Assembly: GCF_002362255.1 (NCBI RefSeq)
Contig: NZ_LPVV01000034.1
Coordinates: 124,001-188,000 of the forward strand
DNA from: Microbacterium sp. SZ1
GTDB taxonomy: Bacteria > Actinomycetota > Actinomycetes > Actinomycetales > Microbacteriaceae
DNA: 64,000 nucleotides
Direction: 5' to 3'
The notes below the pieces were generated by a model. That model saw only the letters and a program-made list of their open reading frames with translations, searched no databases and was not told where the DNA came from. Each line of letters starts with the position of its first letter. The first letter of the stretch is position 1. The position numbers were made by a program, and so were the translations under genes. Positions 8,781 through 16,325 of this stretch are shown here, in pieces.

Positions 8781-10918
8781 ACCGCGGTCGCACCGGCACG
8801 GCGGAGCTCGCGGGCCGCGACAGTCATCGTCCATCGGCTGTCGACGAGATCGTCGACGAGCAGCACCGGACCGGACGACACCTCCAGATGGTCGGCGCAG
8901 AGCCTGTCCCAGAGTCCCGCGAGCCGGAACACGCTGTTCCCTCCGGCCTGGCCGCTCGGCCCGCCACCGACGGGTGAGAGCGCGCCGAGATAGGGCAACC
9001 GCCCCACCTCGGCCAGACCGCGGGCGAGAGAGTCGACGAGGAGAGGATGCGAGCGCGACGGCATGGCCACCACGGCGACCGGCCGCTCGGCCCACTCCCA
9101 GCGCGCGAGCACGCGAATGCAGGCGTCGAGCACCTGCGATGTGACCGCGGCATCGGGGGCACCCGCAGCGAACATCTGGCGGAGCGTGCCACCCCACCCG
9201 AGGTCCGTCAGACGAGCGAGCGCGCGACCCTCGTCTGCCTGCTGCTCGGCGGCGATCCGCCCCCGCACGGGAACGTCGAGCCGGTCGGCGCCGGTCGGCC
9301 AGGCGCGGCGAGGTTCGATCGGCACACCGACCCGGTCGAGCGACTCGGCCGCCTGCGCTCCGGCCCGCGTCGCGATCTCCTGCGGGAACCACACTCCCGC
9401 GCAGTTGTCGCACCGCCCGCAGGGCGCCGCCGTGTCGTCGTCGAGCGCACGCTGCAGGAACTCCATGCGGCATCCGTCGGTCTGCTCGTAGTCGAGCATG
9501 TGCTGCTGCTCGGCGACGCGCTCCGCGGCGATCCGTTCATAGCGCGCGGCGTCGTACGTCCACGGCTCGCCGGTCGCGATCCAGCCGCCCTGCACTTTCT
9601 GCACCGCGCCGTCGACGTCGAGCACCTTGAGCAGCAGCTCCAGCGGCGTGCGGCGGATGTCGACCATCGCCTCGAGCGCCGGAGTCGAGATCGGGGCGTC
9701 GCCGAGCGCGCCGATCACTCGCTCGGCACGCTCACGATCGGGCATCGAGGCCGTCGCGAAATAGTGCCAGATGTCGCGGTCCTCGACGCCCGGCAGCAGC
9801 AGCACGTCGGCGCTGTCACTCGCTCGACCGGCGCGCCCGACCTGTTGGTAGTACGCCACCGGCGACGACGGCGCTCCGAGATGCACGACGAAGCCGAGGT
9901 CAGGCTTGTCGAACCCCATTCCCAGGGCGCTCGTGGCGACGAGCGCCTTCACCTCGTTGCGCTTCAGCATCCCCTCGGATTCCTCACGCTCCTCGGCATC
10001 CGTCTGCCCTGTGTAGGCCCGCACGTCATGCCCGTGATCGCGCAGCAGCCGCGCGGTGTCGACCGCTGCCGACACCGTGAGTGTGTAGATGATGCCCGAG
10101 CCGGGGAGGTCGTCGAGATGGCTGAGCAGCCACGCCAGCCGACTCGCCGAGTCACGCAGCCGCAGCACGCCGAGACGCAGCGAGGTGCGGGCGAGCGGCC
10201 CTCGGATCGTCAGGACCGGTTCGGAGGAGGGAGAATCCTGTGTCAGACTGCCGAGCTGCTCGGCCACGTCGGCCACGACCCGGCTGTTCGCTGTGGCCGT
10301 GGTTGCGAGCACCGGCACTCCGGGCGGCATCTGCGCGATGAGGTCGCGTAGGCGCCGGTAGTCGGGACGGAAGTCATGCCCCCAGTCGCTGATGCAGTGC
10401 GCCTCGTCGACCACCAGCATGCCGATGCGCCGCACGAGGGCCGGCAGCTGCTGCTCGCGGAAGGACGGATTGTTCAGCCGCTCAGGTGACACCAGCAGGA
10501 CGTCGACCTCGTCGCGGTCGAGCTGAGCGAGCACGTCGCTCCACTCGTGCGCGTTGGTGGAGTTGATCGCGACCGCCCGCACCCCCGCCCGCTCCGCCGC
10601 GGCGATCTGATCGCGCATCAGGGCGAGCAGCGGCGACACCAGAACCGTCGGCCCGGCGCCTTGCCGACGCAGCAGCGACGTGGCGACGAAGTACACCGCC
10701 GACTTGCCCCACCCCGTGCGCTGCACGACGAGCGCCCGTCGTCGGCCTCCGACCAGCGCCTCGATCGCCTCGAACTGCCCCTCGTGGAAGTCGGCGTCGG
10801 AACGGCCGACCAGCTCGCGGAGGGCGGAGAGCGCCTGCTCGCGGAGGGCGGAGCGCGCCTGGTCTCGGATGCCGTCGGTCGTCGCGGTCGGATGCGCGGT
10901 CTCGGCGGAGGAAGTCAT
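8750..10918 (-). CDS. recQ: RecQ-family ATP-dependent DNA helicase with C-terminal phosphoribosyltransferase-like domain
   Basis: This protein of about 722 residues is a superfamily 2 3'-5' DNA helicase. The Walker A-like motif QRTGWGKSAV is near residues 66-75. The DEAH box is in 'VVDEAHCISDWGHDFRPDY', and the helicase C domain has 'GMGFDKPDLGFVVHLGAP' and 'QQVGRAGR'. Cysteines in 'CGRCDNCAG' with an upstream Cys form the RecQ zinc site. The last 120 residues include 'VLLVDDLVDSRWTMTVAA', a type I phosphoribosyltransferase PRPP-loop signature, seen in some actinobacterial RecQ homologues. I chose the ATG at 10918 (GGAG and a possible CAGAGT -10 just upstream) over one 16 codons earlier. The 3' end is triplicated downstream. 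Confidence 0.92.
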   Translation of the reverse strand: MTSSAETAHPTATTDGIRDQARSALREQALSALRELVGRSDADFHEGQFEAIEALVGGRRRALVVQRTGWGKSAVYFVATSLLRRQGAGPTVLVSPLLALMRDQIAAAERAGVRAVAINSTNAHEWSDVLAQLDRDEVDVLLVSPERLNNPSFREQQLPALVRRIGMLVVDEAHCISDWGHDFRPDYRRLRDLIAQMPPGVPVLATTATANSRVVADVAEQLGSLTQDSPSSEPVLTIRGPLARTSLRLGVLRLRDSASRLAWLLSHLDDLPGSGIIYTLTVSAAVDTARLLRDHGHDVRAYTGQTDAEEREESEGMLKRNEVKALVATSALGMGFDKPDLGFVVHLGAPSSPVAYYQQVGRAGRASDSADVLLLPGVEDRDIWHYFATASMPDRERAERVIGALGDAPISTPALEAMVDIRRTPLELLLKVLDVDGAVQKVQGGWIATGEPWTYDAARYERIAAERVAEQQHMLDYEQTDGCRMEFLQRALDDDTAAPCGRCDNCAGVWFPQEIATRAGAQAAESLDRVGVPIEPRRAWPTGADRLDVPVRGRIAAEQQADEGRALARLTDLGWGGTLRQMFAAGAPDAAVTSQVLDACIRVLARWEWAERPVAVVAMPSRSHPLLVDSLARGLAEVGRLPYLGALSPVGGGPSGQAGGNSVFRLAGLWDRLCADHLEVSSGPVLLVDDLVDSRWTMTVAARELRRAGATAVLPFALALRG

Positions 10919-11025
10919 GTCTCCACTCTGCCGGAGGCGTCGGACATCCGCGCCCCGCCCATCCACAGCCTCCCTGCGCGGGCCCCGACGAGCCCGACGC
11001 TGTCCAGCGCCGGTAGCGTGAGGTC

Positions 11026-11445
11026 ATGATCTCCCGGGAACTCGCCGTCCGCCTCCGAGACGCCGGGCTGGGCTGGCACCCCGCCGAGGGCGACCGCTTC
11101 CAGCTCGACCTCCCCGAGGAGATCGAGCTCGAGGCCGAGGCCGACGTCTTCACCGTGAGCGCGATGACGATCGAGGCGCGGCAGACGCCGAGCGGCACGG
11201 ACCTCGCTTTCAACGGCACCACCGAGTGGGCGCTTGACGCCGTGACACTGGCCGACGCCGTCTGGCTGCCGCGCGAGGATCAGCTCCGCGACCTGCTTCG
11301 AGGAACCTTCCGGGCGCTGGTGCGCCTCGAGGACTCGTTCCGCGTCGACGTGGAGATCGGCGGCGAGACGCTCTCGTTCGAGCATCCGGAACCGTCCGAG
11401 GCGTACGGACGAGCGCTCCTCGAGCTCGTGTCGCGCTCTCGCTGA
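11026..11445 (+). CDS. small conserved-looking protein of unknown function
   Basis: The 139-residue acidic protein begins MISRELAVRLRDAGLGWHPA and continues with 'GDRFQLDLPEE' and alternating strand-like segments; no membrane segment or catalytic motif is visible. I recall similar actinobacterial proteins carrying the doubtful label 'pilus assembly protein CpaE', which I do not accept here because no pilus genes are present. TAGCGT at 11014-11019 stands exactly 6 bp before the ATG, consistent with a leaderless transcript, although GAGG in the gap could act as a ribosome site. It is divergent from recQ. Confidence 0.75.
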   Translation: MISRELAVRLRDAGLGWHPAEGDRFQLDLPEEIELEAEADVFTVSAMTIEARQTPSGTDLAFNGTTEWALDAVTLADAVWLPREDQLRDLLRGTFRALVRLEDSFRVDVEIGGETLSFEHPEPSEAYGRALLELVSRSR

Positions 11446-11465
11446 CCCCCGCTCGGCGCGACGCC

Positions 11466-11494
11466 TTGAAGACGTCGGGCACGTGTGTCAGAAT
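11466..11494 (+). promoter_or_regulatory. probable paaA promoter
   Basis: TTGAAG (11466-11471) and CAGAAT (11489-11494) are separated by 17 bp, upstream of paaA. The -10 element overlaps the operator at 11492-11513, an arrangement expected for repression. Confidence 0.5.
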
Positions 11495-11513
11495 AACCTA
11501 ACGATCGGTCAGT
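11492..11513. promoter_or_regulatory. candidate PaaR operator (right paa operon)
   Basis: A 22-bp site starts AATAACCTAA and ends CGGTCAGT with a central CGATC. It shares the core TAACGATCGGT.AGTAAAG with the site before paaI (2052-2073). It overlaps the putative -10 and lies 36 bp before the paaA ATG. It has two differences from the remembered PaaR consensus. Confidence 0.68.
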
Positions 11514-11549
11514 AAAGCCGATCCGCACACTGCCCCCACGGAGGAGTCG

Positions 11550-12527
11550 ATGATGACCAGCCCCGCAGACCTCTCCCTCATCGAGGAGACGTCGGAGCAG
11601 CAGCGCCTCTTCGACGAGCTCATCGCGAACGAGCAGCGCATCGAGCCCCGCGACTGGATGCCCGACGCCTACCGCAAGACGCTCATCCGCCAGATCTCTC
11701 AGCACGCGCACTCCGAGATCATCGGCATGCAGCCGGAGGGCAATTGGATCACCCGCGCGCCGAGCCTGAAGCGCAAGGCGATCCTCATGGCGAAGGTGCA
11801 GGACGAAGCCGGCCACGGACTCTACCTTTACTCGGCCGCGCAGACGCTCGGCATCACGCGTGACGCCATGATGGATCAGCTCATCAGCGGCAAGGCGAAG
11901 TACTCGTCGATCTTCAACTACCCCACGCCGACCTGGGCCGACATGGGTGCGATCGGCTGGCTCGTCGACGGCGCAGCGATCTGCAACCAGGTGCCGCTGT
12001 GCCGGGCATCGTACGGGCCCTATGGCCGCGCGATGGTGCGCATCTGCAAGGAAGAGTCGTTCCACCAGCGCCAGGGGTTCGAGATCCTGCTCTCGCTCAT
12101 GCGCGGCACCGACGAGCAGCGCCAGATGGCGCAGGATGCCGTGAACCGCTGGTACTGGCCGAGCCTGGCGATGTTCGGCCCGCCGGACGACCAGTCCCCC
12201 AACTCCGCGCAGTCCATGGCGTGGAAGATCAAGCGCTTCTCGAACGACGAACTGCGGCAGCGTTTCATCGGGATGCTGGTGCCGCAGGCTGAGATCCTCG
12301 GCGTCACGCTGCCCGACCCTGAGCTCCGGTGGAACGAAGATGCCGGACGGTACGACATGGGCGAGATCGACTGGGACGAGTTCTTCGAGGTCCTGCGCGG
12401 CAACGGCCCGTGCAACGCCGAGCGCCTCGAGCGACGCCGCACCGCCCACGAGGAGGGCGCGTGGGTGCGCGAGGCCGCCGCGGAGTACGCCCGCAAGCAG
12501 GCCGCAGCAGATCGCGCGGTGGCGTGA
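11550..12527 (+). CDS. paaA: 1,2-phenylacetyl-CoA epoxidase, catalytic subunit PaaA
   Basis: The 325-residue diiron subunit epoxidises the ring of phenylacetyl-CoA using O2. Iron ligands are recognisable in '[13 protein letters not shown]' (E-x2-H) and '[12 protein letters not shown]' (E-x3-H). The C-terminal '[18 protein letters not shown]' is typical of PaaA. A GGAGGAG ribosome site precedes tandem ATGs at 11550 and 11553. It heads the paaABCDE-hydratase operon, and its TGA overlaps the next ATG (TGATG). It works with PaaC, the small subunit PaaB and the reductase PaaE. Confidence 0.97.
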   Translation: MMTSPADLSLIEETSEQQRLFDELIANEQRIEPRDWMPDAYRKTLIRQISQHAHSEIIGMQPEGNWITRAPSLKRKAILMAKVQDEAGHGLYLYSAAQTLGITRDAMMDQLISGKAKYSSIFNYPTPTWADMGAIGWLVDGAAICNQVPLCRASYGPYGRAMVRICKEESFHQRQGFEILLSLMRGTDEQRQMAQDAVNRWYWPSLAMFGPPDDQSPNSAQSMAWKIKRFSNDELRQRFIGMLVPQAEILGVTLPDPELRWNEDAGRYDMGEIDWDEFFEVLRGNGPCNAERLERRRTAHEEGAWVREAAAEYARKQAAADRAVA

Positions 12528-12630
12528 TGGCGACCCCTGGACACGACGAGCACGAGCCCTGGGTTCCTGAGCTGGTGGAAGGGACGGTGGCGTGATGGCG
12601 ACCCCTGGACACGACGAGCACGAGCCCTGG
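12517..12630. repeat. 68-bp-offset duplication across the paaA/paaB junction
   Basis: A 46-bp segment (12517-12562) recurs exactly at 12585-12630. It carries the last codons of paaA, the TGATG junction and the first 12 codons of paaB. The 22 bp between the copies (from GTTCCTGAGCTGGTGGAAGG) resembles a palindromic intergenic repeat family that I associate with Microbacterium-type genomes (CCTGAGC...CGAAGG). The result is an extra micro-ORF between paaA and paaB. Confidence 0.9.
12527..12595 (+). CDS. 22-codon micro-ORF created by duplication of the paaB start
   Basis: It reads [12 protein letters not shown], identical to the PaaB N-terminus, then VPELVEGTVA and stop. Its ATG overlaps the paaA TGA, and its TGA overlaps the paaB ATG, so translational coupling from paaA to paaB could pass through it. 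It probably has no protein function; whether it is translated is unknown. Confidence 0.45.
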   Translation: MATPGHDEHEPWVPELVEGTVA

Positions 12631-12900
12631 CCCCTCTGGGAGGTCTTCGTGCGAGCGAACCGCGGACTCAGCCACGTGCACGTCGGCTCGCTGCACGCAC
12701 CGGACGCCGACATGGCGATCCGCAACGCCCGCGACCTCTACACGCGGCGGGGCGAGGGGGTATCGATCTGGGCGGTGCCCGCCGAGGCGATCACCACGAG
12801 CGACCCCGACGCGAAGGGCGCCTACTTCGAGAGCGCCGCTGGCAAGAACTACCGGCACGCCGTGTACTACACGGCCTCCGAGGGGGTGCCGCACCTGTGA
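12595..12900 (+). CDS. paaB: 1,2-phenylacetyl-CoA epoxidase subunit PaaB
   Basis: This small structural subunit (101 residues) is needed to assemble and activate PaaAC. It contains 'WEVFVRANRGLSHVHVGSLHA' early and 'AMRNARD-like' spacing as 'MAIRNARDLYTRRGEGVSIW', characteristic of PaaB. The start is the ATG at 12595 in a TGATG overlap with the micro-ORF; an in-frame GTG at 12592 is the alternative. Its TGA overlaps the GTG start of paaC. The first 12 codons are duplicated upstream. Confidence 0.95.
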   Translation: MATPGHDEHEPWPLWEVFVRANRGLSHVHVGSLHAPDADMAIRNARDLYTRRGEGVSIWAVPAEAITTSDPDAKGAYFESAAGKNYRHAVYYTASEGVPHL

Positions 12901-13775
12901 GCGCGGAACAAGACGTCGCCCACCCGGTCGTCGACCGAGCGCGGCGAGAGGAAACGCACCATGACGTGCACGGCGACGTCCTCGTCGAAGAGCTGCGGCT
13001 GAGCGCCGAGCTCTCCGGAAGCGGCGCGGTCGCGGCATCCGCAGACGTCGCCGAGTACGCCCTCCGACTCGGCGACGACGCCCTCATCCTCTCCCAGCAG
13101 CTCGGCGCGTGGATCTCCCGTGCCCCCGAGCTCGAGGAGGACGTCGCGCTCGGCAACATCGCTCTCGACCTCCTCGGCCACGCGCGCTCCTTCCTGCATT
13201 ACGCCGGCTCGTACGACGGTCGCAGCGAGGACGACCTGGCGTTCTTCCGCGACGAGGCCGAGTTCCTGTGCGCGTGGATCGTCGAGCAGCCCAACGGCGA
13301 CTTCGCGCAGACCATCGCGCGCCAGTTCGTCGTCTCCACCTCCATGTTCGAGCTGTACTCGGCGCTCCGCGCCAGCAGCGATGAGACGTTCGCCGCCATC
13401 GCCGAGAAGGCGCTCAAGGAAGTGGACTACCACCGCGACCATGCCGTGCAGTGGGTGCTGCGGCTCGCCGGAGGCACCGACGAGTCGCGCCGTCGAATGA
13501 TCCGCGCGATCGGCGATGTCTGGCCGTACGTCGACGAGCTTTTCCGCGACGACGACCTGATCGAGCGCCTCGGCGACATGGCCGTCCGACCCTCGAGCCT
13601 GCGCGCCGGTTTCGACGCTGTCGTCGACACCGTGTTCGCCGAAGCGCAGCTCGAGGTGCCGGCCGTCGCCGCCTCGTCCGCAGGCGGGCGCCACGGCGCC
13701 CACTCCACCCCGTTCGGACACCTGCTCGCTGAGATGCAGGTGCTCGCGCGACGGCATCCGGGAGCATCGTGGTGA
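12897..13775 (+). CDS. paaC: 1,2-phenylacetyl-CoA epoxidase, subunit PaaC
   Basis: PaaC (292 residues) is a catalytically inactive ferritin-like partner that forms the structural heterodimer with PaaA. Typical segments are 'LGDDALILSQQLGAWISRAPELEEDVALGNIALDLLGHA' in part and 'LKEVDYHRDHA'. The start is a GTG at 12897 within the paaB stop (GTGA). About 35 extra N-terminal residues precede the conserved core; a later start is possible but none has a better ribosome site. Its end overlaps paaD by 7 bp. Confidence 0.94.
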   Translation: MSAEQDVAHPVVDRARREETHHDVHGDVLVEELRLSAELSGSGAVAASADVAEYALRLGDDALILSQQLGAWISRAPELEEDVALGNIALDLLGHARSFLHYAGSYDGRSEDDLAFFRDEAEFLCAWIVEQPNGDFAQTIARQFVVSTSMFELYSALRASSDETFAAIAEKALKEVDYHRDHAVQWVLRLAGGTDESRRRMIRAIGDVWPYVDELFRDDDLIERLGDMAVRPSSLRAGFDAVVDTVFAEAQLEVPAVAASSAGGRHGAHSTPFGHLLAEMQVLARRHPGASW

Positions 13776-14278
13776 CCCTGCGAGGCGCGCGACCCCTCTC
13801 CCGCGACGACGCGTGGACGATCGCCGCGGGTGTCGCCGATCCCGAGGTCCCGGTGCTGACGATCGAGGACCTCGGCGTGCTGAGGGCGGTCGAGCTCGAC
13901 GGCGAGACGGTGCGGGTCGACATCACGCCGACGTACAGCGGCTGTCCGGCCATGGACACGATCCGCGACGACGTCATCCTCGCGCTCACCGCGGCAGGGG
14001 CCGCCCGCGTCGACGTCCGACTCGTCCTCTCCCCCGCGTGGACCACCGACTGGATGTCGGATGCCGGCAAGCAGAAGCTCGAGCGCTACGGCATCGCCCC
14101 GCCTTCCGGGCGCGCGGCGGTCTCCTCGGGCCCGATCCGCCTCGCGATCAGCGTGCGCTGCCCGCGCTGCGGATCGCTCGATACCCGCGAGGTCTCCCGC
14201 TTCGGATCGACCTCGTGCAAGTCGCTCTACGAATGCCGCGCCTGCCTCGAGCCGTTCGACCACTTCAAGGTGCACTGA
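13769..14278 (+). CDS. paaD: PaaD, iron-sulfur/metal maturation factor of the epoxidase
   Basis: The 169-residue product has an N-terminal MIP18-like domain (DUF59; 'GVADPEVPVLTIEDLGVL' and 'PTYSGCPAMD'). A C-terminal zinc-ribbon-like region has cysteines in 'CPRCGS', 'SCKSLYECRACLEPF'. PaaD is needed for a functional epoxidase, probably through Fe-S maturation of PaaE. The GTG start at 13769 overlaps the 3' end of paaC. The HFKVH terminus is typical. Confidence 0.94.
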   Translation: MVTLRGARPLSRDDAWTIAAGVADPEVPVLTIEDLGVLRAVELDGETVRVDITPTYSGCPAMDTIRDDVILALTAAGAARVDVRLVLSPAWTTDWMSDAGKQKLERYGIAPPSGRAAVSSGPIRLAISVRCPRCGSLDTREVSRFGSTSCKSLYECRACLEPFDHFKVH

Positions 14279-14294
14279 TGGGCGGGGGGCTCTG

Positions 14295-15482
14295 ATGGGA
14301 CTGTTCACGACACGCGCCGCTCCGACCGCTGCGCCGCCGACCCCGGCATCCGCGGGGCAGCGCCCTGCTCGACGGCGCGCCACGTTCCATACGCTCGCGG
14401 TCGAGAGCGTCCGCCCGCTCACCGACGATGCCGTCGAGGTGACCTTCACGGTCCCCGCGGCGCTGGCCGACGACTACGACCACCTGCCGGGGCAGTACGT
14501 GGCGTTGCGGACGACCCTCGACGGCCTCGAGGTGCGACGCTCGTACTCGCTGTGCCGGGCACCCGAGCACCGGACTCCCGAGCAGGTGGCCGCCGACATG
14601 CCGACACGGCTGAGCGTCGCGGTGAAGCGGGACGAGGGCGGTCTGTTCTCCACCTGGGCGCAGACCGGACTGCATCCGGGATTCGAGATCGACGTGATGA
14701 GCCCGCAGGGCACCTTCACCTCGGGGCTCGACGACCTCGACCATCGGCACGTGGTCGGCATCGCCGCCGGGTCCGGCATCACCCCGCTCATGGCGCTCGC
14801 GCACACGGTGCTCGGCCGGTCGGACACGGCACGGTTCACTCTGCTGTACACGAACCGCGCGACCGTCGACGTGATGTTCCTGGAGGACCTCGCCGACCTC
14901 AAGGACCGCTATCCGACGCGGCTGACGCTGCATCACGTGCTCTCGCGCGAGCAGCGCACGGCACCGGTACTCTCCGGACGACTCGACGAGGAGCGGCTGC
15001 GCACGATCCTCTCCTCGCTCATCGATCCGACCGACGTCGACGAGTGGTTCCTGTGCGGCCCGCTCGCGCTCGTCGACCTATGCCGTGAGGTGCTCGCCGA
15101 CGTGGGAGTCGAGAAGGAGCACGTCCGGTTCGAGCTGTTCACGACCGGCGACGAGCCCGTCCGCGCCGCGCGGCCGGTCGAGGTGCGCGACGGCGAGAAG
15201 ACGGTGCGCATCGAGGTCACGCTCGACGGCGTGTCGTCGACGGTGGAGAGCCCGGTCGACGCGCACGAGTCCGTCCTGAACGCGGCGCTGCGCGTGCGCC
15301 CCGACGCGCCATTCGCCTGTGCGGGCGGTGTGTGCGGGACGTGCAGGGCGCGCGTGCTCGAGGGCAGCGTCACGATGACCGAGAACTATGCTCTGGAGCC
15401 CGACGAGCTCGAACGCGGATACGTGCTGACCTGCCAGTCCCACCCCACCAGCGACCGCGTCGTGGTCGACTACGACGTCTGA
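14295..15482 (+). CDS. paaE: 1,2-phenylacetyl-CoA epoxidase reductase PaaE
   Basis: This 395-residue NAD(P)H oxidoreductase supplies electrons to PaaA. An FAD-binding domain has 'LPGQYVALR' and 'RRSYSLC'. The nicotinamide domain has 'GIAAGSGITPLMALA' and 'EWFLCGPL'. A C-terminal plant-type 2Fe-2S domain has 'CAGGVCGTCRARVLEG' plus a later Cys in 'YVLTCQSHP'. The ATG at 14295 follows a G-rich ribosome site. The frame is open further upstream, but only antisense-like sequence over paaD lies there. Confidence 0.96.
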   Translation: MGLFTTRAAPTAAPPTPASAGQRPARRRATFHTLAVESVRPLTDDAVEVTFTVPAALADDYDHLPGQYVALRTTLDGLEVRRSYSLCRAPEHRTPEQVAADMPTRLSVAVKRDEGGLFSTWAQTGLHPGFEIDVMSPQGTFTSGLDDLDHRHVVGIAAGSGITPLMALAHTVLGRSDTARFTLLYTNRATVDVMFLEDLADLKDRYPTRLTLHHVLSREQRTAPVLSGRLDEERLRTILSSLIDPTDVDEWFLCGPLALVDLCREVLADVGVEKEHVRFELFTTGDEPVRAARPVEVRDGEKTVRIEVTLDGVSSTVESPVDAHESVLNAALRVRPDAPFACAGGVCGTCRARVLEGSVTMTENYALEPDELERGYVLTCQSHPTSDRVVVDYDV

Positions 15483-15491
15483 GGAGTTCCG

Positions 15492-16262
15492 ATGATCGAT
15501 CTCGCGATCGCCGACGGTGTCGCCACGATCGTCCTGAACGCGCCGTCGAAGCTCAACGCGCTCGACGAGCAGGCGCTGCACGACCTGGGGCGCGCCTACG
15601 ACGACGCCGAACGGGCCGGGGTTCGCGCCCTGGTCCTGCGCGGTGAAGGGCGGGCTTTCTGCGCCGGGCGAGACATCTCGGGCGTCGACCCGCGCGACGA
15701 TGACGTGATCGGCTACCTCGGCGGCCTCGTCACGCCGCTGCTGCAGCGCATGTCGAGGTTCCCCGCCCCGACCTTCGCGGTCGCGCACGGCGCGTGCCTC
15801 GGCGTCGGCCTCGGACTTCTCATCGCGACCGATGTCGTGTACGTCGGCGAGTCGGCGAAGATCGGGTCGCCCTTCGCCGCGCTGGGGGCGACGCTCGACT
15901 CCGGCGGGCACGCGCTCTTCGTCGACCGCCTCGGAGCGCACCGCACCCTCGACCTGATCTACACGGGCGGGCTCATGAGCGGAGCGGAAGCGGTCGGCGC
16001 GGGACTGTTCTCGCGCGTATTCCCCGACGACGAGGTCGTGCAGGCCGCGACGGATGCCGCAGCCGCAGCCGCCCGCGGCGCCACCGCCGCGTTCCTCGCG
16101 AGCAAGCAGCTCGTCGCCCGCATCCGCGACGAGCGCCTGGCGCTGTGGGAGTCGGTCGAGGTCGAGAACGCCGCGCAGGCCGCCCTCTGCGACACCGACG
16201 ACTACCGCGAGGGCTTCGCGGCCTTCCAGGAGAAGCGCCGCCCGGAGTTCCGGGGGCGCTGA
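15492..16262 (+). CDS. paaG: enoyl-CoA hydratase/isomerase of the paa operon (PaaG/PaaF-like)
   Basis: This 256-residue crotonase-fold protein has the oxyanion-hole segments 'GRAFCAGRDISGVD' and 'AHGACLGVGLGLLIATD'. In paa pathways PaaG isomerises the ring epoxide to oxepin-CoA and PaaF hydrates the open-chain dehydroadipyl-CoA. Position after paaE and general similarity favour the PaaG branch, but the two cannot be separated reliably by eye. It is the last paa gene here; paaZ, paaH and paaJ are not in the window. Confidence 0.85.
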   Translation: MIDLAIADGVATIVLNAPSKLNALDEQALHDLGRAYDDAERAGVRALVLRGEGRAFCAGRDISGVDPRDDDVIGYLGGLVTPLLQRMSRFPAPTFAVAHGACLGVGLGLLIATDVVYVGESAKIGSPFAALGATLDSGGHALFVDRLGAHRTLDLIYTGGLMSGAEAVGAGLFSRVFPDDEVVQAATDAAAAAARGATAAFLASKQLVARIRDERLALWESVEVENAAQAALCDTDDYREGFAAFQEKRRPEFRGR

Positions 16263-16325
16263 CGACGCGGACATCGGCGCGCAAGGGCCTGGGCGAATGT
16301 CCGACCTCGATGCCAGACTGCGGGG

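Noticed and set aside
11026..11445. Annotation of the small protein as pilus protein CpaE
   Set aside because: No P-loop or response-regulator motif is present and no pilus genes are nearby.
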